Source: Elysia chlorotica (taxonomy: Eukaryota; Mollusca; Gastropoda; Plakobranchidae). From it: a DNA stretch of 64,000 nucleotides. Both the position numbers and the translations under genes were made by a program. Shown here piece after piece: positions 10,272-23,532 of the stretch. The stretch covers positions 1,033,034 to 1,097,033 of the forward strand of contig RQTK01000001.1 of the NCBI GenBank assembly GCA_003991915.1. The letters run 5' to 3'. Within the stretch, counting starts at the first letter, position 1. Every line of letters begins with the position of its first letter. Under the pieces are notes generated by a model, which ran no database searches, was not told the DNA's origin, and was given only the letters and a program-made list of their open reading frames with translations.

Positions 10272-13200
10272 CCCTCTTGACAATAAATAAGAGCTTGACA
10301 GATTAGTTATGCTCAAAAGAGATTCTCTGGTAGTGGTCAGAAATTGTTATCATACCTCTGCTTCATACCAGTCTTTTTCAATGAACCCTCAAAAGATGTG
10401 AGTTAACTGTTTTGTACTTATTTGTAATAATATTTATAAAAGATTTCCTATGTTCTCTTTATCTAAATTGACTGTGGTATTGTCTAGGTTTGTTCTGTTT
10501 TGTTCTCTGCTACCATTTTTTTGATTTTGTACATGCCAAGGGTAAGGTGAGATAATCTTTATGATTATATCATATTTTCCTTATGTAATACAAAAATAAA
10601 ACCTAGAAGTTGTACAGTATACTATTTCTATGTAAAAATAAATTTTATGTGGACACTAGTTTAAGTCTCATATCACCTCAAAAGGATCATGTTTTCTAAA
10701 ATATAATGGAATTTGATGACAGTCTGGAGGTTTAAAAATTGCACATTTTGCAGTAACTATTTAGTACATGTACATGTATTTAATGTGTGAGCGTTTCATA
10801 CGAAAGTTGTCTGCATATCTTTTGTACATTTCTGTGTAGTGCTTGGCTGCTGTTTAACATCAGGTATAAACTATTTTGATTTTTTAATTAGAGAAATGGA
10901 ATGTGCGAAAATGGTTCACTCAAAGTTGTTAGTCATTCCCACTGAGGCCAGAAACTGAAAAATCCACTATTTAATACATAGATTTAATTTTAATTTTCAA
11001 ATGGAACCTCCTTATGTTGTAATTTAAGAAAGAAGAATGTAAAATCACTCTTATCTTTAAATTCAATACTGATAGTTAAGACCCAGAAGTTGTTTTTGTT
11101 TTTTGTTTTGTTTTTTTATTGTAAAAGTTATACAATTTAGCTATATGTTGGCAAAATACCAGTTGTGTTTGCATGTCACTTTGAAACGGGTATATAGGTA
11201 TAGTAGACTATTATTGATGTTTGCATTACATAATACTTAATGTTTTAATAGTCACAACTCAAAAACATGTGTGCATTTTCTTTGATCTTGGCCTGCATCG
11301 AAGTACATGCATGTGCTAACTCAGGTAACTGGCATGTTTAAGGTGGGGGGGGGGGGTCTTAGTGTGTTTGTATGTAGGACCATGCACATTTCAAAATCAA
11401 TAGGTGTGCTCCAGCCATTTGTTTGTAGATGTATATCTCTCTGTACATGTATGACTATGAGGTAGTACTCTTTTCGTCAATATTGATGATGTATTTTTTT
11501 AAATTCCTGTGATATATTACGAAGAGAATTGTTCAACTGAAACTGAAAGGGCCTATTTTCCTTGTGCCTTCTTTTGATGTTTAAGTTTTAATAACCTGAG
11601 CAGATATTTGTGCCCAATCAAATGCCATAGGGTTTGGTTCACCCGCAAGCTCATTTGAAGAAGCCTTATCTAATGACTAAAATAATACATTGTATGAGGC
11701 TTTGTACTACTTGTGTAGAACTTGTTTTATCTCTGTAGCTTAGTGCTAAATATAAGGCTGTCAGGTGGCTCATTCATTACAAGGGTACATTTCCATTTTT
11801 CTACTATTTTTGTATCTTTAAAATTATATTTGGGTTACTAATTAAATTTACTATTGTACCTTTTTAGTGCATTTTATGACTTTTGGCAATCTTGTGTAAT
11901 TCGCTTAAATTGCAATTAATTGTGTTCAGTTATTACTTCAAATGATACTTGCTTCTTTTTTTTTTTTTTTTGGTACTGCATAAAAAATGTGAAACTCACT
12001 TGTTGCTAATGTTTACTTAATTGATTTACGGTAGAATCTTTAAAAAAAAAAATGTTTATCCCAGCTTTATATTAACCATTAACTGTATCTGTTTAAAAAA
12101 ATCTCTTGTACCTCGGAAATAGTTATTATAATAAAGCCACAGTTTATCCTACAAAGATAAGCCTAAAATTAAATTTATTATTGGGTCTTCTAGTGCTAAG
12201 GATATTCATTATTAGATTGGCTGTTTAGCAGATCAACCAGGCATTACTTTATTTAGCGTTTCTAGCTTAATAACCTGTTTATGGGAAACATGTTGTTCTA
12301 AGTTATAGTCACATGCACTATCGGTATGTAACTTAGTGTGTATTAACATTATCTTCATGTGCATTTTCTCCGTTTGATATATTGCTAAAATTGTGCGTAC
12401 ATTTATATGACAAGTAATGTTAACAAAACATTTGGGACCATTTTTTTGCTAAAGTTGTTTTGTTTTTGTTTTTTTTCTGCTCAAAAACAATGCTTTTAAG
12501 TTGGTCACTGAATCAGACTTTTACTTTAAACTTATGATGTAACTGCAAGGAACAAGTACTTGAAGTAGTTCTCAATCCTAAAGTGTCAGCTGAACCATGT
12601 GTGTAGTTTACATATAAATTTAACTTCTATACACTGGGGGTACCATGCGCAAACAAGATGTACCTTACGTCTCGTCCTAATAATGTAAGAATAAGAAGGC
12701 TTACGGCAAGATGTAAGCTACGTCATGTTTCTGCATTCTACCCTAAATCTTTATCTCTTCACTTATGAAACACTGCTTTATGCTGCTCTTTGTTTTAATA
12801 TTTGACAGCATAAAACAACTCATAAAGTTCATAAGTTTTAATTGATTACCTTAGTGGGAACTTATGTCTGGATATGGAACTGGATTGCATTGTATAGTGT
12901 AGACTTAGGTTTATACAGAGTGGTAATTTATGTGATACAAAGAGTACATGCACTAGGCTTGCTCTTCTAGTGTTCCAATACCTATTATGCATATATTGTA
13001 ATGCTGCCTAATTTAAATATGAATGCCATATACTATGTGCATGTAGGATACTGGGTAGTGGAGGGAATGGGTGCTATATTAGTAAGAAACCTTGACAGCT
13101 CTCAGAAGTGCAATAAGCAATATCTAGACAGGAAAATTAGTGTAAAGCAGAGAGATGGTAGTGGCCAACTTGTCTTAGAAATCTTAATTTCTAGAGCAAT

Positions 13201-13850
13201 TTTCGAATTATTATTTTTTTAAGCTTGTCATATACACATGTAGTGTCTTTTGCACCTGACACTAGGTGCTTATCAGACTATCTATGAGATAAATTTTAAG
13301 TAAAATATGTGAGATAGAATGTGCCATTGTAGTGTAGAGCAAAGGAATTTCATTGTTCATGAACATCTTTAATGTATACTTAGTAAAGTTAGATCTTTTT
13401 TTATTTTATTTTTTGTTTAAGTTTATACATGTACATGTACTGGTATGTATTTATAATTATATTTTTTATGGTTTGTTGTTCAAATATTGGCTTTTTAAAA
13501 TGTACATATTTTCACATTTTGGAATTCCATGCAGACTGTCACCAATTGAGAATTTTTTATCACTTTTTAGCTGAATTGAATGTTTGAGCAATATGTCGGT
13601 GTACATAAATAATTTTATGTATTTGTGCATCCATTTATTAATGGATTCATTACATTTGTCATTTTGTGCAATGTAATTCAATTGCTGGTTTGTCAGAAAG
13701 TTCAGAGCATAATCATTTTTTGTTAATACAAATTTTCATAATTTTATGAGTAAACTGTAATCTTCAGCTATCCTTCCTAAGAGGGTACAAAAATTAAGGT
13801 TTTATTTGGAGTTTCTTGTGCTTTTTTTTTCATATGAAAATAAAAAGTTA
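10029..13850 (+). other. AT-rich probable 3'UTR of the MEP-1 gene
   Basis: No reading frame of substance follows the TGA. Candidate poly(A) signals AATAAA occur at 10282-10287, 10595-10600, 10637-10642 and 13839-13844. The many T-rich stretches fit an unusually long 3'UTR with alternative ends, but the true cleavage site cannot be chosen from sequence alone. Confidence 0.45.
10220..10267. repeat. (TC)n microsatellite in MEP-1 3'UTR
   Basis: About 23 perfect TC units, 190 nt after the MEP-1 stop. Confidence 0.95.
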
Positions 13851-13870
13851 CATTTTATTTGTCAAAAAAT

Positions 13871-15340
13871 CTTTTGTGACAATTTAATATTGTGTTGAAA
13901 TTTTTGAATTGTCATGTGTCTGATTGTGCTGGGTTTGTTCATGACTCCAGCGGGGCTTTTGGTTGCAGAAAAAAGTCCTGGTGTAAGCAAGCTCCCGCTT
14001 AGTTTATACTTAGTCAAAGACCTGCCGAAATAGGATTTTTTTTTAATTTAACACTTAAAGTACAATGTAAATATGCCTCCCTTTATAAAAAAAAAAAAAA
14101 AACATTAGATGACCCATGAGACTTGAATTCAAATAGGGTGCCTAAAGTTCATTGGTTTTGTATTTTTGCTCTTGGTCTTCTTTCTTTGTGTGCAGTTACT
14201 GTTACTCTCAGACGATCTAGACTTTAACCCGTTATGCCCCTCTACCCCCCCCTCCCTTTTTTTTCTATTGTCAGTTCCATCTCATTCATCAGGTAGGCTG
14301 ACTAATCCCATCACTGTATCTTTGACAACATCATATGCATGCCTGTTGAACGCTCCTTCCGTCGCTGTATTTTTTAAGCACTCTATCACAACACTTGTCT
14401 TCATCAACAGGATAATAGAATACATAACATAGTAAACTGAGTTAGAGTTCAGATTCTTTGTCTAACCCTGGTGCAGTTTTAGTTAAAACCTAAAATATAT
14501 CCTACCCCCAGCCTGTCATGTAATAATAATACTCTGTGGTCGGTTTTTGGGACTGCAAGTTTTTCCCCCTTTTTCTGCAAAATGTCCATGAGATTAGTGA
14601 CATGTGGCAGTTAGAAAACACTTTGTTTTACAAAAAGACAAACTTTGTGGTCACAAAACAAAATGCTAATTGAAGAGGACATGGTATGTTCTATGTTGTT
14701 TGCAACGCAGGTCTAAAGATTAAGCTAGATCTATTATCGAGGCCTCTATCTTGCAAAAATTTTTAATGAATTCTCACTATTTCACTTTTTTTTTTCTTAA
14801 AAATTCATATCTTATAGGACACAAATATCTGCATATTTGGATTCTGGTACTGGTATCTGTATACCCGCTCTGTCTCTGATAGCACTGCACATGTGACGTC
14901 AGTCATTGGTACAGGTCTAGCCTGTTTGCTGAAGACAGACATTAAAAAACCAACTAACCAATCAGCCTCATAGCTCTCAGCATTGCCTTCAAACGGAGGA
15001 GATTTCTTGCTCCAAGATCTAAAGTTTTGAGGGCTCAAAATTGACAAAATGTTTAATAGAATTGGATCATTTTAGTTTTAACTTAAAGATTTTGGTCTGT
15101 ACAATATCACTATCGGTATATCACTATAATAAAATGTGCTTTTCTTAAAGTCTAGTATTATTTTATTAATAAAGTTAAAATTATTCTAATTTCAAAAGCA
15201 ATGGATACCCATGCAACAATAGTTTTGGTATATCTTTGAACAACAGAGAGGGCGTAGCTGTTCTTTATGAGTGTATAAATACGTTTTCATTGCTGTTTGT
15301 AAAATAGCATGAAACTGATTAGTTCAGGTTAGTTTAAGCC
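13871..15340. other. Intergenic, no gene seen
   Basis: Short ORFs only, without domains, codon structure or splice context. A poly-A run sits near 14085-14102. Nothing else was supported. Confidence 0.5.
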
Positions 15341-15345
15341 TGCTG

Positions 15346-15500
15346 GTTCCCTGTGGAGCATAGGGCAGCAGAAACTCCTCTCCACCGCACTTGGTTTTGG
15401 CTGGTCCTCTTCAGCCTGATCCATGTGGTATCGGCGACTTTTATCTCTGCATCAGTGCTTCTCCGCCAAGTCTGCTTAGGTTGGCCGATTTTTCGTTTTC
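15346..15500 (-). pseudogene. Decayed non-LTR retrotransposon C-terminus
   Basis: The minus strand reads ..KRKIGQPKQTWRRSTDAEI, then a tract ending in VRWRGVSAALCSTG. This is the typical C-terminal tail of many LINE reverse-transcriptase polyproteins (RPKxTWRR ... W ... ALCSTG). A TGA stop interrupts the frame just upstream of KRKIG, and no reverse-transcriptase core follows on the 5' side. It is therefore a 5'-truncated, dead copy downstream of CFAP90. Confidence 0.65.
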
Positions 15501-16229
15501 ATGGTTGGGTTGTAAAAAGAGTTGTCGACGCACAAGCTTCCCTAAGGCTTTCATCGGTGCATATCATGGGCTTTACAGGAGAGGACTCCTCAACCAATTT
15601 GGTTTTGTGGATATTTGTTGCTGATTCCGTAACACTAACACTACAGTGGTTTTGTTTACGAGAAGGGATTGTTGACCCCGTGCCCAACTACCAACCTGAG
15701 GGCCAGTGAGTGCTCTTTGTCTGGCTTCTATCTTTTGATCTGCCTGGCATAGGTTACCCTAAGAGGAGACAAATCTTCAGTCAGCATAGCTCTAGAGATC
15801 ATTGAGACACGCAAGCCTCTCAACCAGCGGCAATGTGTCTCTCTTTGGGATGTGATACTGATTATATACAAAGTCCAAAATTTGGAAGAAAAAAAAATTA
15901 TGGCATAAATTGATTTGTGTATCAACTTTAATTTCAAAATTTATTTACAGTTGTGAATGTAGTAAACCAAAATACAGTAAATGTATGCAGATCCAAAATT
16001 AAGAAGTGCAGGATAGTTCAATGTAATAAATAAATCATAGGAAAAGAAAAATAATAATAATATCTAAGATGCTATGCAATTGCCACTATATTTAATGCCA
16101 AACCACATTCCTAGATTACATGATGGGTATGATGCATTTATCCTGCAAGAAAATGATTTTTCAAAATGGGCTCGTATAAATTGTAGCCCATTACCTACAT
16201 ATGATACAACTCACTTATTATCAACTGAA

Positions 16230-16235
16230 TTTATT
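16230..16235 (-). terminator. Candidate poly(A) signal of CFAP90
   Basis: AATAAA on the minus strand, about 295 nt after the CFAP90 stop codon. A second candidate lies near 15940. Choice between them is not possible from sequence alone. Confidence 0.35.
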
Positions 16236-16529
16236 TTCCAATAACATTTCATTGTAAATACATGAGCTCATGTTTGACATTGTTTCACAGAATTAAATTG
16301 TTAAGACACATGTCTAGAGCATTTAATTAAATCATCACATTCAGAACAAACCCATTAACAAAGAAAGAAAAATAAAGCACATGTACCAGACTACTAAGTA
16401 GGCTTCCATGTAGTTTTCCTTGTCATAATATTTGTGTTAAGTTTCTGTTTACGATTTAAAAGTTTAAAAACAATAAGAATTTAGGTCTTAGGTGTATCGT
16501 AAATGTTCAAATCAAACACACCATGGTTT

Positions 16530-19500
16530 TCAAATTTCTGCAGAATTGGGAATTCCATTACGGCGATAAAATTCAGATTGCACATGGCCGATCCGAACAT
16601 GTTTCCTATCAGGGTGATCAACATGGAGATTCAGCCTATGACCATAGATTGTTGAAGATAGAGTTGGCACTTCTTTCTGTTTTTCCTATTCAAAGAGAAA
16701 ATATGTAGATCTACTTATAGCATAAAAAAATGTTGACATCAGAAAAATCTCAATCTTGCAAAGGAAGATGTTTAACAATAAATTTCCCCGTAGTCCGTTC
16801 CCATCACGCGGCACACATGCTGTGCGCATTGGTATGCTCTCGTTCTAGCACCACTTTTAATTTTGAAATTAAAAAAAGTAAAAGCTTAAGTCTTACCTTT
16901 TAGAGTTTATTTTTTAATCCCCAAAATAGTGTGCACACAAGGAATGGGCTTCAAATCATGCGATTTGAAAACGTAATTACTTGTACATAAAATGCTTCAA
17001 AGTTTTTAAAAATATTTTTCCAATCAGATCACTTTACTGAACATGCTATAGAATCAATTATGATCAGAAACAATGATAAATCGACTAGAAAGATTCTTTC
17101 CTGTCTAATGTAGAGTATATTGTACATGCAAATACTTTTGCAAGGATAAAAAATGGTATTTGATTAAGCCATAACTAAAGTATCAGCAGGGTGTCTCCAA
17201 AAGACCTAATCACTATGGGGTATTTTTTGTAGATTATTTTATCTTTTTCAGGCTTTACCCGCAAAGGCATTGCTAACTATCTTTGCATAATTACATATTA
17301 TATGAATATGAGAAAAGAATTTGCAGTGTTTCAAACTCAATGTTGGGATAAGCAATATCTGAGAACAGCCTTGGTCCCCTGCTCAGGAGGTCCAAGGTTA
17401 ATAATAATCGCACCATCAGTAAAAAATGTATTTGTCCAATTTTGTCCCCTGTAACTAGTTGGGTCCATGTGTGTATAATGTGGGCGTCTGGGACAGGAAG
17501 TTCTGATATCCATGCCTGTCTTGTGTGTGGCAACACATAAAACTGTCAGACTTCAGTCTTTGGGCCCATCCACAATATTGCTTATATAGTGCTGACGTTG
17601 GACATTAAACCAACTCAACTCAACTCTCTGAGTACAGGCAAGTGCTCCAAAAATTCAATTTTTCTTTAAACATTCAAAGTACAAGAAAAGACGATTTACT
17701 TATTTGTAATTTAGGTTCATTTTTTCTATTAAAAAGATTTTAAAAATGCTACCCATATTAATGCTAATATAATTCATAATGAAAAGAAAAATAATGTAGC
17801 AACATTGATCCTCCCACCAAAAAAAGGAGGAACTTTTACTTTGAAGTTTAATTTTAAAAATAGTTTCTTATATTTAAAATTCAGTGGGGAAAAAAGGTCA
17901 ATTATGATCTTTTGATCGCCAAAACAAAACAAAAAGAGAAAGAAGTAAACAGAATAAACCTTATTGTATCAATTTGAATAAAAGTAAACCTACTTCATTG
18001 TTGACAGTGAGTCCTCTGGATTTGGCATGCTCTCTATCGTCTCTATGCAGCTTGTTGTTATAGCCATCAACTTGGGTAAAAAGTCTATCATACCTTGATC
18101 CTGGATAATGCTCCTGTTGAAAAAAGAAACAGTTGAGGCTCTTTATTATTCACTGCAAATGAAATATAATTTGGAAGGAAGTAACACAGGTAGAATAGAA
18201 AATTGTTACATCTTGAAAAACATGAAAACAATGCCTATTAAAAAATATAAAATAATGTACATGCATACAAGTGTCTATGCTTAAGAACTTTTCTCTCTGA
18301 AAAAAGTAAGAACGCATTGACAAAAAAAAAAGTAATTTTGTTTCTTTTAGCTTTACTCCCTACAGGTTTCATGAAGAATTATAGATATGGACCTCTTGTT
18401 CACATCTTTTGCTGCACATACAAGTATCATTTCATATACGACTGTATGAGCAATCCTTATCAGTCATAGATAATGATAAAATGATTTTTTTTTAATTCTC
18501 TGGGTAAGCAAAAAGAGCTAGAGATAAGAAAAATATTTTTAAAATCTACTCTCTTTATAGAGCTTATAGATGTTAACGTTGAGGGCAGGTTTTCAGGCAA
18601 TAATGTACAAAAAGATAAAAAAAAAAGAATGATTCTTAAAAGTAGTTTTTCTTTTATGAAGTAATTTCCTTCACAACAGGTTTTCAAGTTAAATGGAGGG
18701 CATTGTATCGTCATTATTATAAAAACAAAGAACAACTTCATTCAATCGACATAAGAGGTATGGAAAGACTATTTAGATGTGAACTAAATCAAATTAAACA
18801 AATAGTCTAATATGTTGGTAATGGGAAATATTGTGACTATATCTCATTTGCATTTAATTAGATCGTCAGTAAACTCATGAACACTTTAAACATCAGAATA
18901 ATGAGGGGCATCAATTTGTATATTCAAATAAATCTTATCTGCCACACAGAATTATGCCACTTTGGGGGCAAAATTATGCCAATATTAATTTTGAAAAAGT
19001 CAACCAGTGCCATAAAGTATGCCAAAATTCCAACACATATGTTTAATGCATGCTTTTGTGACGCCGAAAATCTAATTTTCACAATAAATATGGAATATGA
19101 AAGTTGTTTCGTTTTACTTTTAAGTTAAAACAGCTAAAAAGAATAAATATATACCACACTACATGACAATTTAGAAGTACATTATTTTAAAGCACATTGA
19201 CCAACCCCAGTTGCAGTCAAAAAGAGGCCATTCAAGGCAGAGTAGAAGGTTAATAGGTTAAGTAAAAAAGTCACCAAAAATAGCTAATATTTACATAGTC
19301 AAATAATAAGGGGGGAAAAACAAGATACCCAGGAATGACAAAGTTAACTAAAATTAAAAAGAATGAAAGTTCAACATTTTATTTATTACTGATAATACTG
19401 AGACTACATTTATTTCAAATTAAAGAGTAAGTAGAACCTAAAAAATCCTTCTTGAAAAGCACAAGAATATCAAAGGAGTGGTTAGGAGAACCAAAACGCA

Positions 19501-20894
19501 AGTTTTCTTTCAAAATCGGAAATACAATTTCAACCCCTTAAATTTTCCGTAAAAAAGAACCTTTTTTTTTTTTTTTGCTGACAGATGCGTCGCATGCGGA
19601 AGGCCACAGGATGCGGCCACAATTGTCAGGTATAACCAGCTCATTGGTAATTGATACCCACTCTTGCATTTGATGATGGTGGCATGGGGCTTGCCTTACA
19701 CCTTTTTTTCAGTGAGAGGGCAAAACCCTGCATAAAAGTGGAGAAGTTAAGGTTTATCTGTTTATGCTCTTGGGTCAGTGTTATCAAAGAAGTGCAATTG
19801 TGTAGTCCCATGTTTTGTATGACTTTATCAAGACCTGAGAGACCTAAAAATAAGAAAAAGCAAAAATTAACTTCTGAACTTGGCTTTTAAAGCACTAGAG
19901 AGTATATTTACTTGTGTTTATCCTCAGCAAGAACTGAGGTTTCAAAAGGATATTGATGTGTATAATAAAATGTAACTGTGGTCGTCTGACACATGGGTCT
20001 TTCAAAATGCTATACATACATTTCACTTTGAACTAACCTTTTTGGGCACAATTTCCATGCTTTTACCACTCAGAGTGATAAAGGATTCACCATTATTACT
20101 AGTATAATGTTTTAACCGGCTTAGGACATCATGGGCCTTATATAGCATTATATAGCCGTTACTGTGCTCATGTGTCAAAATCACCCACTCAATTAACTCA
20201 CTCAGTTACCTGGTATCTGCTTTAATGATTAAAGTCCATCTACCTTGCTCTGTAGCGAATGTAACCATGAAAACAATTCCCCTTGGATGGACAATGAAAG
20301 TAACTGGATATCTTATCTTATAATTTCATCTTTTAATGAAGCAATGACCGGCTACTGCCCCTCCTGCTCCCTTCTTCCCAAACCTCTCTAACCTAACAGG
20401 TGAAAATAATTCCTGACAAATTTATGTAAAGATAGGAATTGCCAACTTTGTTAGAAAGCAAAAGGAACTTTGGAGATTAAGAAGTGAATTCTAAAATTCA
20501 TAGTTAAAAGTATGTTTCTTACTTAGGCAAATTTAAATGTCTAGAGCAAGTTCTTGGACCTGTAAAATACGTGGATCAAATTATGTCTACAGATATAACA
20601 ATTTTTAGACAGAGTTGGTTGTTAAGTGGCAATTTCTTTAATGGAGACTGCTGTAGGCCTACATGTGTAGTACCACACTGCAGAACCTTCTTAATTATCC
20701 AATGCAACATGTCTAGTTACCTTCCTTTCAGAATTAAAACAATTCCTATCTTTGGGAATACTGAGACGATTTGTTGGGATATGAGAATAATCTGAAAGTT
20801 CGCATGGTCTCCCGTTTAGAAAGAATACATCAGTATCTGTCACAACAGTGATTCCCTCTGGACCGTCCGCCATCTTGACGCTTTCTGTATCCAT
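16530..20894 (-). CDS. CFAP90: CFAP90 (C5orf49) homologue, 149 aa, three exons
   Basis: The minus-strand coding exons are 20894-20721 (58 codons), 18113-17994 (40 codons) and 16685-16530 (51 codons plus TGA). All junctions are phase 0 with GTAACT and GTAGGT donors and CAG and TAG acceptors. Exon 2 carries the family hallmark GYNNKLHRDDREHAKSRGL. Exon 3 carries LSSTIYGHRLN, then HPDRKHVRIGHVQSEFYRRN. Exon 1 has a Tyr-Ser-His-Ile-Pro motif matching the N-terminal part of the family. The total length is close to the human protein (about 147 aa). Family knowledge: a small protein of motile cilia and flagella axonemes. A second in-frame ATG at codon 8 (AAGATGGCGG) coincides with a YY1-like site, so the start could be either. 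The gene faces RSPRY1 head to head. Confidence 0.88.
17370..17626 (+). mobile_element. SINE copy in CFAP90 intron 2 (plus)
   Basis: Degraded head, body CCTGTCTTGTGTGTGGCAAC, core TATAGTGCTGACGTTGGACA, tail CAACTCAACTCAACTC. Confidence 0.75.
18114..20720 (-). other. CFAP90 intron 1, no other gene seen
   Basis: AT-rich sequence between CFAP90 exons 1 and 2. The short ORFs within it have no recognisable features. CFAP90 intron 2 (16686-17993) contains a SINE copy. Confidence 0.6.
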
Positions 20895-21227
20895 ACTCTC
20901 TGAAACTTCGTTGCTATGCTAAATTAAATAAAAACTTTTATCATTTTTTATAATTTACCAAACAAAATCAATAATTATTACAAATTGACTTTTAAAAAAT
21001 CAAGGATTCAAATAATCATTGATTTTTTAGAAAACTTTTATGCGGATGTGCAAACTCTATATTCAAGATGGCAGCCTTCATGTCTGAATCTAATGTTTGT
21101 GGAGTATCACCTAAGATTCTGAAGATTAGATGGAACCGCATTTGATATGGATTATATTCTAGATTTCAACTCTGATGCTCAATCATCAATTAGATCGAGA
21201 TCGAGATGTAGATGATGCTTATTACAG
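20895..21227. promoter_or_regulatory. Probable bidirectional promoter and RSPRY1 noncoding first exon
   Basis: The CFAP90 start (20894, minus) and a plus-strand segment with AAGATGGCAGCC (21065-21076) are only about 170 bp apart. The plus-strand segment ends at a good donor (CAG followed by GTAAAT at 21228). It could be the first exon of RSPRY1 and would contain a 25-codon upstream ORF (MAAFMSESNVCG...). The AAGATGGC element on both strands resembles YY1 sites common at transcription starts. This is inference from spacing and motifs. Confidence 0.4.
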
Positions 21228-21990
21228 GTAAATTCTATCCGTAAACGCCTCGAATCCAATGTTATTAAAAAATAAAAGGTAGGAACTAGACTCTAGGCTA
21301 AGACTTCGAATCTAGATCTAGATCTATCTAGTCTACATCTATCTAGATTCTAAATCTAAATTATAAACTTTAAATTTCGGTTACATCTAGTCTAGAAAAT
21401 CTAGAAAGTGGCCAATCCAATATAGACTGTCTAACCAACCTACTTGAGTCTATAAAGACTTTTAAAATCTAAATAAAGATCTGTGTAACAGGTGGGGTCT
21501 ATGGGACATTTATAACAAAATATTGAATTGATCTAGAGAGCTACTAATATCTATTCATTCTTCTGTCTTAAAGCTAAAGCTAAGATCTATATTGATTATT
21601 CTGTCTTAATTCCTTAGAATCTAGATCTAGATAAGCCTGATCTAATCCTAGATTCAAACTTCCTAGATTTACATCCATATCATGGCAAAATAAGTACAAA
21701 TTTATCTAGATCTAGATCTATTCCTTTTCCCAAAGCAGTAGGCTACTTAGATTAAAAGATGGTAGGTCTGTCACTTTACTATTAGGCTATAGTATTAGGT
21801 CCTAGATATTTAATTTATTTACCTGTCTCACATTGGTTTTTGACAATTTAGGAGTGCCGATTTCTGATTTGTACAGATTAAAGATCGAATCTATTCTCTA
21901 GAGATTTAGATAAAATAAAGCTAGATCTATATTTAGCCCTAAGCTTAGTTTGCTGAAAGAGAGGGTCTGTTGGCCCTACATACTCATCTC
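21170..21990. repeat. Cluster of TAGATCTA / CTAGATCTAG palindromes
   Basis: AGATCT and TCTAGA hexamers and overlapping longer palindromes recur throughout this segment in imperfect arrays. The density is far above the surrounding AT-rich sequence. A second cluster is at 3990-4620. The units are irregular, so this is not a simple tandem satellite. Confidence 0.6.
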
Positions 21991-22199
21991 TAGATTTATT
22001 TCATGAATAACATTCTCTCCAGTTACATGATCATCTATACTATAGTGATTGAAACTACCAGTTGCATCAAACATAGCTATAGCTACGCTAAAAGGATGAA
22101 CATTTTTAAGATGTTTTTGAGTTAAATACCAGCCCAGATCTTTAGACTTAGAAATTCATCCTGTTTTAAATCCCCTAAATCGATGAAGAACTATATCAT

Positions 22200-23062
22200 G
22201 TATATGAACCAGTAGAAATCCTACGCGGAGTAAGACTTGTAAGGATCCATACCTCTTCAAACCACATTTATAAAAGGAATTAATGTCAATGGAACAAATA
22301 AATCTTATAAGATATGTCGACACCACCACACTGATAGCAAACAATTTTTGATGTTGTAATAAGTAAGAGTTAACAAAAAAGGCTTGGTATATATGAATGT
22401 GAGCAAAACCAAAACTATGTCCGTTAGTAAACAGGAAATCTATGTCCAAGTCAAAATTGTAGTAGACGTAAAACAACTTGAACTTGTTGAGCATTTCAAA
22501 TATCTCAGATAAACAATAACCACTAAAAGCGAATCCAACAAAGAAACAGAGATAAGAAAAGCACTTTAAGCAAAAGCACCATTTAGGAAAGTAAAGGACT
22601 CGTTCAGGTCTAGATAAATTTAAACTAGAAGACCAGTAAACATTTTAAATGTATTTTCCTCACTGCTATATGGTGACGGACAAAGAATCTGTTAAAAAAC
22701 TAGAAGATTTTGACATATGTGGGTATTTCCACAACTAGCTTATATAAGTTACGAAAACAGAATAATGAATGAAAAGTGTGCAGATCAATACAAAAAAAGT
22801 GCTAGCACAAGAGCGTATATCAACTCGTGTGCGGGGTAATGGGAAAAGGTTAATACTCTTATTTTGGCCACATAGTAAGGTATGTCAGCCTCGCTCGAAC
22901 AATCCTAACAGGCAGAATTTAAGGAAGAAGAGGTAAAGGCCAACCCAGCAGGAAATGGTACGACGGCAAAAAATAATGGGCAGGGAATAGGAGATTTTCC
23001 TATAGGTCAGTGTCATCAGGAATGTAACCAACTTTAGAGAACCAGACCAAATGCCTTGTATC
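22200..23062 (+). pseudogene. Decayed LINE reverse-transcriptase fragment
   Basis: Broken plus-strand frames spell the distal half of a non-LTR reverse transcriptase. Recognisable pieces are IRYVDTTTLIANNF (the YADD active-site box changed to YVDT), VKQLELVEHFKYL..TIT, EIRKALAKAPF, a SSLLYGDGQR-like segment, LFWPHSKV and, near the end, KWYDG-like and MGRE-like words. Multiple stops and frameshifts interrupt it, so it is an old inactive copy between CFAP90 and RSPRY1. The type (RTE, Jockey or CR1-like) cannot be settled by eye. Confidence 0.7.
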
Positions 23063-23532
23063 ATATTGAATCAAATTTCGAAAAGAAAATAAACCCTAAA
23101 GAACTTTTTTAACAGCCTCGTTTAAAGTGTAAAAGAATGTGAGATCTTTTAAAATATATAGGGAGAGGTAAACATTTAAAGTACAGGGGTCAACCAATGT
23201 TCTAATTATGATGTGATTCATTATTCTTGTCATGGTAACATTTGAACTATTTTCAGTCTTTAAATGAAAAATAGAGAAAGCAATTAACACAAAAAGAAAA
23301 AAACATGAACAAGATATGTATATTTTCAGTACTTGTTGCTCTTTAATTAAAACTATCAAATGTTTGAGTTCACCATTCATGTGTTTGTCATATTAGACAA
23401 TTGATAAATTTAAAGCGTTTGTTAAGATCTTTTTAATGTAGCATACCATTCATACACCTCTTAAGTGTTTGATTTTGATGAGTGTGCTTTCTGATTAAAA
23501 TATTGATCATTGTTTCTGCATTCTTTCTCCAG

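Noticed and set aside
15353-15709. 118-codon plus-strand frame
   Set aside because: The minus strand carries the LINE C-terminal signature here, so the plus frame is its antisense.
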